Below, in pieces: positions 34,012-41,440 of a stretch of 64,000 nt of DNA. This stretch comes from Candidatus Limnocylindrales bacterium (lineage in GTDB: Bacteria; Desulfobacterota; Binatia; UBA1149; CAITLU01). The notes under the pieces were generated by a model. That model saw only the letters and a list, made by a program, of their open reading frames with translations, did not search any database and had not been told where the DNA came from. Within the stretch, counting starts at the first letter, position 1. Each line of letters starts with the position of its first letter. Made by a program: the position numbers and the translations under genes. The stretch is from positions 124,001-188,000 of the forward strand of contig DASPNR010000031.1 in the NCBI GenBank assembly GCA_035626395.1. The letters run 5' to 3'.

Positions 34012-35058
34012 CTATCGTGACGGGACCACTCCGTGCTCGATCATGGTGCGTGCGGTGTCGAGGATGCTCTCGCGCACGGGCCGCATGCGCCAGCCGAGTT
34101 CCTTCTGCGCCTTGGCGGAGCTGACGACCTCACGGCGCCCTACGAACGTCAGCGCCAGGTTCACCGCCTTGTCGAACCAGGCGATGATCCACATCAGGAA
34201 GTAGGGAAGCTTGCCGGTCGGCACGCGATAGCCGCGCGGGTTGTACTCCTCGGCAAGGATGCGGGCGATGTCCTGCACCCAGATGTGATCGCCGGCGCAG
34301 ATGTAACGGTTGCCGGCCGCCTGCGGCAGCTCCATCGCCAGACGGTGCGCGATGGCGATGTCGCGAACGTCCACGGGCGCAAAGCCGATCTCGGGGCATG
34401 CCGGCATGTCGCGCACCATCAGCTTGCGAATGAGCTCGCCGGACGTGCCCTGGTCCGCGTTCAGGAGCGGGCCCATGACGAACCCGGGATTGATGACCGA
34501 CAGCTCGAAACGCTGCTCGGCAGGAAGACCGCGCACGAAGTCCCACGCCGCGCGCTCGGCCAGCGTCTTGCTCTTCGGATATGGATCGCACCTGGCCGGG
34601 TCGGACCAGTCTTCCTCGGTCAGCACCTTGTCCTGGCCGGAGGCGTGGCCGTAGGCGACTGCCGCCACGGACGAGGTCATCACGACGCGCCGCACGGTTC
34701 CGGAGGCGGCGCATGCACGCAGCACGCGCAGCGCTCCATCCACGGCCGGGCGGATCAGCTCGTTCTCGTCCTTGGGCACTTCGGGCGGGAAGGGCGAAGC
34801 CACGTGCTGCACGTAGGTGCATCCGGTCACCGCTTCGTGCCATCCGCGATCGGCGGAGAGATCGGCCTCCACGAGCTCGAGCGAGCCGCCGAGCTGCGCC
34901 GCCAGGCGCCGCAGATGCTCGTGCTTGGCCGTATCGGAAAGTCGGCGCACGGTGCCGCGAACGCGGTAGCCATGCTCCATGAGCTCGCGGATGCAATGTC
35001 CGGCGATGTATCCGGTGGCACCGGTGACGAGGACGAGCGGCTCGGGCGACTCAGCCAT
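34012..35058 (-). CDS. NAD(P)-dependent reductase/epimerase of the dihydroflavonol-reductase type
   Basis: A 348-residue extended short-chain dehydrogenase. The Rossmann motif is VLVTGATGYIAGHCIRELME. The catalytic region shows VMTSSVAAVAYG and YPKSKTLAERAAWDF (Tyr and Lys of YxxxK). VINPGFVMGP is the family's substrate-binding segment. It resembles dihydroflavonol-4-reductase-like and 3-beta-hydroxysteroid-type enzymes. The substrate is unknown. A perfect AGGAGG precedes ATG at 35058. It is divergent from a TetR gene with a shared palindrome, so TetR control is likely. Confidence 0.9.
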   Translation of the reverse strand: MAESPEPLVLVTGATGYIAGHCIRELMEHGYRVRGTVRRLSDTAKHEHLRRLAAQLGGSLELVEADLSADRGWHEAVTGCTYVQHVASPFPPEVPKDENELIRPAVDGALRVLRACAASGTVRRVVMTSSVAAVAYGHASGQDKVLTEEDWSDPARCDPYPKSKTLAERAAWDFVRGLPAEQRFELSVINPGFVMGPLLNADQGTSGELIRKLMVRDMPACPEIGFAPVDVRDIAIAHRLAMELPQAAGNRYICAGDHIWVQDIARILAEEYNPRGYRVPTGKLPYFLMWIIAWFDKAVNLALTFVGRREVVSSAKAQKELGWRMRPVRESILDTARTMIEHGVVPSR

Positions 35059-35100
35059 GGAATTCCTCCTGTGCGACGACGAGTGGGACGCTGCCGCGAA

Positions 35101-35130
35101 AGTTGACAGTCTGGGCACATGTTGTCAAGT
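35101..35130. promoter_or_regulatory. Inverted repeat between reductase and TetR genes
   Basis: AGTTGACA (35101-35108) and TGTCAAGT (35123-35130) are inverted copies, 7 of 8 symmetric, with a 14-base spacer. The element sits in the 79 bp between the divergent starts. Each arm also contains TTGACA, a -35-like hexamer in each direction. It is the likely TetR binding site. Confidence 0.5.
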
Positions 35131-35137
35131 TCGTGCG

Positions 35138-35809
35138 ATGGCGGCACCGGCCGAGACGACGCGCCCGACGCGTCGCGATGCGACGCGCGAAGCGATCCTC
35201 GAGGCCGCCCTGCGGTGCTTCGGCCGCGACGGCTTCCGGCGCACCGCGCTCGATCGGGTCGCGCGCGAGGCCGGCATCTCGCGCGCCGCGCTGTACCTGC
35301 ACTTCGCGAACAAGGAGGAGCTGTTTCGGGCGCTCGTCGAAGATCTCCATGCCCGCTCGCTCGAGGACGCCATCGCCGCATCGCGGGCGGACGCGCCGGC
35401 CGTGGAGCGGCTGACCGGGGCGATCTGCGCCAAGACGGCGAGGTTCTTCGATCTGCTGCGTTCCTCCGAGCACGCGCAGGAGTTCCTCGACGAGAACCAC
35501 CGGCTGTGCGGCTCGATTTCCGCCGCCTTCGCGCTTCGCCATGCACGGCTGCTCGCGCGCATCCTGGCTTCCGCCGACGCCGCCGGTGAGCTTTCGCTGG
35601 CCGCTGCCGGGGTTTCCGCCGCCCAGATTGCCGAGTTGCTGCTCGATACGGCCGAAGGCATCAAGACGCGCAACCTTTCGGTCCTTTCTTCGGCCGCGTA
35701 CCGGAAACGGCTGGGAGATGCGGTGCGCCTCGTGCTCGCGGGGCTGGTGGCGCCGCCGCAAAGGAGGCGTGCATCGGCGGCGCGCGCGACGCCCAGAGGC
35801 ACGCGGTGA
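35138..35809 (+). CDS. TetR family transcriptional regulator
   Basis: A 223-residue regulator. The helix-turn-helix is ILEAALRCFGRDGFRRTALD and VAREAGISRAALYLHFANKE. The C-terminal domain contains FFDLLRSSEHAQEFLDENHR, as in AcrR-like regulators. It is divergent from the reductase gene and probably represses it and itself through the intervening palindrome. ATG at 35138 has no obvious ribosome-binding site. The upstream in-frame extension overlaps the operator and was rejected. Confidence 0.9.
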   Translation: MAAPAETTRPTRRDATREAILEAALRCFGRDGFRRTALDRVAREAGISRAALYLHFANKEELFRALVEDLHARSLEDAIAASRADAPAVERLTGAICAKTARFFDLLRSSEHAQEFLDENHRLCGSISAAFALRHARLLARILASADAAGELSLAAAGVSAAQIAELLLDTAEGIKTRNLSVLSSAAYRKRLGDAVRLVLAGLVAPPQRRRASAARATPRGTR

Positions 35810-35881
35810 CGGTGCCGTGCCGCGGCACGCGTCGAAACGGCCGCCGCCGACGCGGCGGCCTGCCGTGACGAGGTCGGCGCG

Positions 35882-36721
35882 ATGATCGTTCACCTGATCG
35901 ACGGGACCTACGAGCTGTTCCGCCACTTCTACGGCCTGCGCCGCTTTCACAAGGGCGAGGATCGCGCGTTCGGCGGCGTGCTCGGGGTGCTGCGCACCGT
36001 GGTGCAGATGCTGGAGGATGGCGCGACGCACGTCGGCGTGGCCACCGATCACGTCATCGAGTCGTTCCGCAATCAGCTCTGGCCCGGCTACAAGACCGGC
36101 GAAGGCATCGAGCCTTCGCTGCTGGCGCAATTCCATCCGCTCGAAGACGCGCTTGCCGCGATGGGAGTTGCGCTCTGGCCGATGGTCGAGCTGGAGGCGG
36201 ACGACGCGCTGGCATCGGTGGCCGCGGTCGCAGCCGAGGACGTACGCGTCGAGCAGGTGCAGATCTGGTCGCCGGACAAGGATCTGGCCCAGTGCGTGCG
36301 CGGCGAGCGCATCGTGCAGGTGGACCGACGCAGCAAGCAGGTTCGCGATGCGCAGGCTGTGCGGCAGAAGTTCGGCGTGGAGCCCGCGCAGATCGCCGAC
36401 TATCTGGCGCTGGTCGGCGATGCAGCCGACGGCTATCCCGGCCTGTCCGGCGTCGGCGCCAAGACGGCGGTGCGACTGCTCGGCAGGTACGGAAGCATCG
36501 AAGCCCTGCCCGACGACGTGCTGGGTGAGCAGCGCCAGCAGGCGCTGCTGTTCAAGCGCCTGGCCACGCTGCGGACGGATGCGCAGCTCGTCTCGGGCGT
36601 GGATGAGCTGCTGTGGCGCGGGCCGACGGCGGGATTCGAGGCGTGGGCGAAACGCGTCGGCGATGTCCGGCTCGTCGCGCGCTGCGCGGCCGTCGTCGCG
36701 GCACGCGCGAGCGCAAAGTGA
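35882..36721 (+). CDS. 5'-3' exonuclease (flap endonuclease family)
   Basis: A 279-residue single-domain nuclease related to the N-terminal domain of DNA polymerase I. The N-terminus has HLIDGTYELFRHFYG, the acidic metal-site segment is ELEADDALASVAA, followed by IWSPDKDLAQCV. The helix-hairpin-helix is PGLSGVGAKTAVRLLGRYGS, preceded by DYLALVGDAADGYPG. Stand-alone versions process RNA primers or flaps. No polymerase gene is adjacent. Start ATG at 35882 follows the TetR gene by 72 bp. Confidence 0.9.
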   Translation: MIVHLIDGTYELFRHFYGLRRFHKGEDRAFGGVLGVLRTVVQMLEDGATHVGVATDHVIESFRNQLWPGYKTGEGIEPSLLAQFHPLEDALAAMGVALWPMVELEADDALASVAAVAAEDVRVEQVQIWSPDKDLAQCVRGERIVQVDRRSKQVRDAQAVRQKFGVEPAQIADYLALVGDAADGYPGLSGVGAKTAVRLLGRYGSIEALPDDVLGEQRQQALLFKRLATLRTDAQLVSGVDELLWRGPTAGFEAWAKRVGDVRLVARCAAVVAARASAK

Positions 36722-36899
36722 CCGTGCGGCCGCGGCAGGGTGGCTGCGGTTGGAGGCAGCCCCCCGCCGCGACGGTGCCCGATGCCGCCGTGCGGCGGGC
36801 CGCGGCGCCCGCGCCTGCGGCCGCCCTCGCGCGATGGCAACGCAGGCGCGCCTGCTCTACGACAGCGACGCCGGCGGCTCGCGCCGGCAAAGGACGCTC

Positions 36900-38102
36900 A
36901 TGACCGAGCCGCTCGCGTTCAATCCCTTCGACTACGACACGCGCTGGAACCCGTATCCGTTGTACGCCAAGGCCCGCCGGGATCATCCCGTCTACCGCCA
37001 CCCCGAGTTCCCGATCATCTCGGTGTTCCGGCATGCCGACGTCGAGGCGATCCTGAAGGATGCCGCGCGGTGGTCGAATCAGATCCGCGTTCCCGGCGTG
37101 GACATGTCGGCGATGGGACCGCCGAGCATGCTCGGGCAGGACGCGCCCGAGCACACGCGCCTGCGCGGCCTCGTCAACCAGGCGTTCACGCCTCGGATCG
37201 TGCGGCGGCTCGAGCCGCGCATGCGCGAGATCGCCGAGTTGCTGATCGATCGCGCGGTCGCGGAAGGCGAGACCGATTTCGTCCGGACGGTTGCCTATCC
37301 TCTGCCCGTCACGGTCATCGCCGAGATCATCGGTGTTCCCACCAGCGACATGGAGCAATTCAAGAAGTGGTCCGATGCGGCGGTGGAAAACCTCGGGACG
37401 GGGTTGTTCGTGCCTCCCTCGCAGGAGCGCGTCGACAAGATCGTGCGCCTCATCCAGGAGATGGGTGAGTACTTCAACGTTCTGGCCGACGAGCGCCTGC
37501 GCGAGCCGCGCGAGGATCTGCTGACCGGGCTGGTGCGCGCCGAGCACGAAGGATCGCGCCTGACGCGCGAGGAGATGGTGCGCATGCTCGTGCTCCTGCT
37601 GGTTGCGGGCAACGAGACGACGACGACGCTGATCGGCGACGTCGTGCTCGAGCTGCTGGCCCACCCCGACGAGCTGTCCAAGCTGCGCGCGCGGCCCGAG
37701 CTGCTGGAGCGCGCCATCGAGGAGACGATGCGGTTCGCCTCACCGGTGCAGCTCGATCCGCGGCGCTGCGTGACCGATACCGAGCTTCACGGCGTGCCGA
37801 TCGAGCGCAACCAGCTGGTGGTGTGCTGGATCGGCTCGGCCAATCACGACGAAGCCGTGTTCGAGCATGCGGAACGATTCGACATCGAGCGTGCGAGCAA
37901 TACGCATCTCGGCTTCGGCTTCGGCCCGCACTACTGCCTGGGCGCCAACCTGGCACGCCTGGAGGCGCGCATCACCACCGAGGTGCTGCTGGAGAAAACG
38001 GCTTCGTTCGAGCGCGCGACCAGCGAGCCGCTGCCGCTGCACCCGAGCATCGTCTTTCGCGGCGTCACCGCGCTGCCGCTGCAGCTGAAGCCGCAAAGCT
38101 AG
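36900..38102 (+). CDS. Cytochrome P450
   Basis: A 400-residue soluble bacterial P450. The I-helix oxygen-activation motif is LLLVAGNETTTTLIGD, the K-helix ExxR is IEETMRFASP, and the haem-binding loop is FGFGPHYCLGANLAR with ligand Cys346. It resembles class I CYPs of actinobacteria and proteobacteria that hydroxylate hydrophobic substrates using ferredoxin. No ferredoxin gene is nearby, and the substrate is unknown. ATG at 36900 follows AAAGGA at good spacing. Much longer in-frame extensions overlap the nuclease gene and are shadows. Its stop lies 1 bp from the convergent NUDIX gene. Confidence 0.94.
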   Translation: MTEPLAFNPFDYDTRWNPYPLYAKARRDHPVYRHPEFPIISVFRHADVEAILKDAARWSNQIRVPGVDMSAMGPPSMLGQDAPEHTRLRGLVNQAFTPRIVRRLEPRMREIAELLIDRAVAEGETDFVRTVAYPLPVTVIAEIIGVPTSDMEQFKKWSDAAVENLGTGLFVPPSQERVDKIVRLIQEMGEYFNVLADERLREPREDLLTGLVRAEHEGSRLTREEMVRMLVLLLVAGNETTTTLIGDVVLELLAHPDELSKLRARPELLERAIEETMRFASPVQLDPRRCVTDTELHGVPIERNQLVVCWIGSANHDEAVFEHAERFDIERASNTHLGFGFGPHYCLGANLARLEARITTEVLLEKTASFERATSEPLPLHPSIVFRGVTALPLQLKPQS

Positions 38103-38103
38103 C

Positions 38104-38583
38104 TCAGTCCTCGCGGCCACCAGGGGTTGCCCGGCGCTCGAGCTCGTCGAGCAACGGTACCTGAGAGGCGAGGATCTTCTGGCGCGCCTCGGCGATCGCG
38201 TACCACTGGGCGCGGTCGACCTCGGGAAACTCACGCATCTGTCCGGAGCGCGGCGGCCATTCCATCGAAAATGTATTGCTGACGAGACGGCTCGCGTCGA
38301 AGTCGGCTTGGCCTGCGAACGCCGTGACGAGCTTGCCGCCGCGCTGCCGGATCGGCGCCAGCTCGATCCACTCGCATGCGTCGGGCCGGCAGCCGAGCTC
38401 TTCCTCGAATTCGCGCAACGCCGCTGCCAGCGGCTCTTCGGTCGGCTCGTACTCGCCCTTGGGAACGGTCCAGGCGCCTGCGTCCCTGCGAATCCAGAAC
38501 GGGCCGCCGGGATGCACGAGCAGCACCTGGAGGGCGTCGTCGCGAAAACGGTAGAGAAGCAGGCCGGCGCTCTTTCTGCCCAC
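38104..38583 (-). CDS. NUDIX hydrolase
   Basis: A 159-residue NUDIX family hydrolase. The early strand is KSAGLLLYRFRDDALQVLLV and the NUDIX box is GEYEPTEEPLAAALREFEEE followed by LG. These enzymes cleave nucleoside diphosphates linked to another moiety. The particular substrate cannot be deduced. GTG at 38583 was chosen because family members begin just before KSAG. A GTG at 38637 adds 18 Arg/Leu-rich residues without conserved features. Confidence 0.85.
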   Translation of the reverse strand: MGRKSAGLLLYRFRDDALQVLLVHPGGPFWIRRDAGAWTVPKGEYEPTEEPLAAALREFEEELGCRPDACEWIELAPIRQRGGKLVTAFAGQADFDASRLVSNTFSMEWPPRSGQMREFPEVDRAQWYAIAEARQKILASQVPLLDELERRATPGGRED

Positions 38584-38773
38584 GGCGCTCAGGATGGCCC
38601 GACGCCGCAAAAGCGCGAGCGGCCCGCCGCCCGGCACGGCACCGGAACGCTCGCCTCCTTCTTCAGCACGCCGCCGCGGTCACGCCGCGAGCCGGACCGG
38701 CTCCCTGCCGCGCCGGAGCTGGAGCCGGGCTGGAGCTGGAAATGATCGGCCGCTGCCCTAGCTTGCGGCGGCG

Positions 38774-39862
38774 ATGGCGGCGCCCGTGCAGGCTCGACCG
38801 TTCTTCCGGCGCCACCCCGCTCTGGCTTCGCACTTCGCCCTCGCCGAGCTGGCGCAGCTGCCGACGCCGCTGCGGCGCATGGACGCTCTGGCCGCTCGTC
38901 TGTCTCTCTCCGACCTCTATCTGAAGGACGACGGCTGCAGCAGCCGCATCTACGGCGGCAACAAGGTCCGCAAGCTCGAGCTGCTGCTGGGCCTCGCGCG
39001 CGCCGATGGCGCACGCGAGGTGCTGACGTTCGGCTATGCCGGATCCAATCACGCGGCCGCCACCGCCGTGCACGCCGCCGCCCTCGGCATGCGCGGCATC
39101 TCGATGCTGATGCCGCAGGAGAATGCTGCCTATCTTCGCACCAACCTCCTCGTGAGCGCCGCTGTCGGCGCCGAGCTGCACGAGTACGACGGCATCGCCG
39201 GTGTCGCTGCCGGCGCGGCCTGGCAGTTGGTGCGCCATCGCATGCTCACCGGCGTCTCTCCTTTCCGCATCGCGCCGGGCGGCTCGAGCGCGCTCGGCAC
39301 CGTCGGATTCGTCGCGTCGGCGTTCGAGCTGGTCGAGCAGATGGAATCGATGGCATTGCCGCCACCTGCGGCGGTGTACGTGCCCGCCGGCAGCATGGGA
39401 AGCGCGGTCGGGCTGGCCCTCGGGCTTGCGCTGCTGGCCGTTCCCACGCGCGTGCACGCCGTGCGTGTCACCGACTCGCGTTTCGTCAACGAACGGCGGG
39501 CGCGCGCACTGTGGACGGCGACGGTGCGGCTGCTGCGCGCAGGCGATTCCAGCGTGGGTGCCGCCGCATTCGATCCACAGCGGCTGCAGATCCGCGACGG
39601 TTTCTTCGGTGGCGTCTACGCCAAAGCGACGGACGAAGGGACCGAGGCAGCCATGCTCGCCGAGCGGCTCGAAGCGCTCCGGCTCGACGTCAGCTACACG
39701 TCCAAGACCATGGCGTGTCTGATTTCCGATGCACGACACGGGCTCGTTCGGGAAGGACCGGTCGTGTTCTGGAACACGTACAACTCGGTCGATCTAGCGC
39801 CGCTGGCAGCCAAGGCGAACGTCGGCGACCTCCCGCCGCGGCTGCGCCGATACTTCGACTGA
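38774..39862 (+). CDS. D-cysteine desulfhydrase/ACC deaminase-like PLP enzyme
   Basis: A 362-residue fold-type II PLP enzyme. The PLP lysine is in IYGGNKVRKLELLLG, and SNHAAATAVHAAALG is the following serine-rich phosphate region. Family members are ACC deaminase and D-cysteine desulfhydrase. The latter fits better because it has the same length class, but discrimination needs active-site alignment. Monocistronic, divergent from the NUDIX gene. The start is ATG at 38774, inside a GC-rich leader without a clear ribosome-binding site. Confidence 0.85.
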   Translation: MAAPVQARPFFRRHPALASHFALAELAQLPTPLRRMDALAARLSLSDLYLKDDGCSSRIYGGNKVRKLELLLGLARADGAREVLTFGYAGSNHAAATAVHAAALGMRGISMLMPQENAAYLRTNLLVSAAVGAELHEYDGIAGVAAGAAWQLVRHRMLTGVSPFRIAPGGSSALGTVGFVASAFELVEQMESMALPPPAAVYVPAGSMGSAVGLALGLALLAVPTRVHAVRVTDSRFVNERRARALWTATVRLLRAGDSSVGAAAFDPQRLQIRDGFFGGVYAKATDEGTEAAMLAERLEALRLDVSYTSKTMACLISDARHGLVREGPVVFWNTYNSVDLAPLAAKANVGDLPPRLRRYFD

Positions 39863-40018
39863 CCGGCGCAGATCGGCATGCGCGCCGGCGCGGAAGGTCG
39901 TCGAGGAATGCCTGCTCGGCTGAGTCGCGTGCCGCCCATGCCGTTGCTCGATCGCCACGGGCAGGGCAACTTGTACGGGGAGGGCGGCGCCGACCTGCGC
40001 GAGGTCCAGGTGTGACCG

Positions 40019-41440
40019 GTGCGCTCGCTGCCCTCTTCGAACACCATGTCGGACGCCGAGACTCGAGAGCCTGGCGGACAACTGATCATCGTTGCCAACC
40101 GCCTTCCCGTTCATCGCGCCAACGGCAGCTGGACCGCCAGTCCCGGCGGCCTGGTGTCGGCCCTGACTCCGTTCCTGAAGGAGCGGACGGGAAGCTGGAT
40201 CGGCTGGGACGGCAGCGCAGGCGCGGCGCCGGAGCCGTTCGACTTTCACGGCATCCGCCAAATCCCGGTTCCGCTCAACGCGCGCGAGGTCGAGGGCTAC
40301 TACAAGGGTTTTTCCAACCGTACGCTGTGGCCGCTCTATCACGACGCGGTCCGCCCCCCGCGCTTCGAGCCGCGCTGGTGGAAGCCGTTCGTCGACGTGA
40401 ACCGGCGCTTCGCCGAGTACACCGCCAGGGAGGCCGAGCAGGGCGCGACGGCGTGGGTGCACGACTACCATCTCCAGCTCGTGCCGGCGATGCTTCGCAA
40501 GCTCCGTCCCGACCTTCGCATCGGATTTTTCCTGCACATCCCTTTCCCGCCGCAGGAGCTGTTTGCGCAGCTTCCGTGGCGGCGCCAGCTCCTGGAAGGT
40601 CTTTTGGGCGCCGACTTCTTCGCATGCCAGACCGAGCTCGGGGCCAAGAATTTCGCCGAGCTGGCCGTGCGGTATGCGGAGGCGCAGCACGTCGACGGCA
40701 AGGGCACGCTGCGAGCGGGCGATCGCCTGATGCGGTACGGCTCGCTGCCGATCTCGATCGACGTCGCTCACTTCCACGAGCTTGCCCGGCGGCCGGAGAT
40801 CCGCGAGCGCGCGGCCGAGATCCGGCACGAGCTCGGCGAGGACCGCAAGGTCGTGCTCGGCGTCGATCGTCTGGACTACACCAAGGGAATCGATGCACGG
40901 CTGCGCACGTATGGCAGGCTGCTCGACCGCGGGCAGATCTCGCCCGAGCAGTGCGTGCTCGTGCAGACGGCGGTGCCGAGCCGCACCGACGTGCTCGAGT
41001 ACATGACCGTGCGCGAGAAGGTCGAGCGCCTGGTAGGCTCGATCAATGGCCGCCATGGCCGCATCGGCCGCGTGGCCGTCCACTACCTGCACCAGAACCT
41101 CGAGCTCGAGGAGCTGGTGCCGCTCTATCTGGCCGCCGACGTCATGCTGGTGACGCCGCTGCGGGACGGAATGAACCTGGTCTGCAAGGAATACGTCGCC
41201 ACGCACGTCGACGGCGGCGGCGTTCTCATTCTGAGCGAATTCACTGGCGCGGCGTACGAGCTGGAAGAAGCCCTGCTCATCAATCCGTACGACGAGGAAG
41301 GCATGGGCCGCGCCATCGTGCGCGCCCTCGAGATGTCGCCGGAAGAGGCGGAGCGGCGTATGGCGGCCCTGCGGCGCAAGGTGGCCGCGCACGATGTCTA
41401 CTGGTGGGCCGGCGAGTTCCTGTCGGCGCTGAAGGCATGA
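40019..41440 (+). CDS. otsA: Alpha,alpha-trehalose-6-phosphate synthase
   Basis: A 473-residue GT20 glycosyltransferase that joins UDP-glucose and glucose 6-phosphate. It begins QLIIVANRLPVHR, has WVHDYHLQLVPAMLR and FLHIPFPPQELF, RLDYTKGIDARL near the donor site, and TPLRDGMNLVCKEYVA at the C-terminal end. Trehalose is a compatible solute. The next gene encodes the matching phosphatase and overlaps by ATGA. GTG at 40019 has an upstream AGG element. ATG at 40046 is an alternative start giving 464 residues. Confidence 0.95.
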   Translation: MRSLPSSNTMSDAETREPGGQLIIVANRLPVHRANGSWTASPGGLVSALTPFLKERTGSWIGWDGSAGAAPEPFDFHGIRQIPVPLNAREVEGYYKGFSNRTLWPLYHDAVRPPRFEPRWWKPFVDVNRRFAEYTAREAEQGATAWVHDYHLQLVPAMLRKLRPDLRIGFFLHIPFPPQELFAQLPWRRQLLEGLLGADFFACQTELGAKNFAELAVRYAEAQHVDGKGTLRAGDRLMRYGSLPISIDVAHFHELARRPEIRERAAEIRHELGEDRKVVLGVDRLDYTKGIDARLRTYGRLLDRGQISPEQCVLVQTAVPSRTDVLEYMTVREKVERLVGSINGRHGRIGRVAVHYLHQNLELEELVPLYLAADVMLVTPLRDGMNLVCKEYVATHVDGGGVLILSEFTGAAYELEEALLINPYDEEGMGRAIVRALEMSPEEAERRMAALRRKVAAHDVYWWAGEFLSALKA

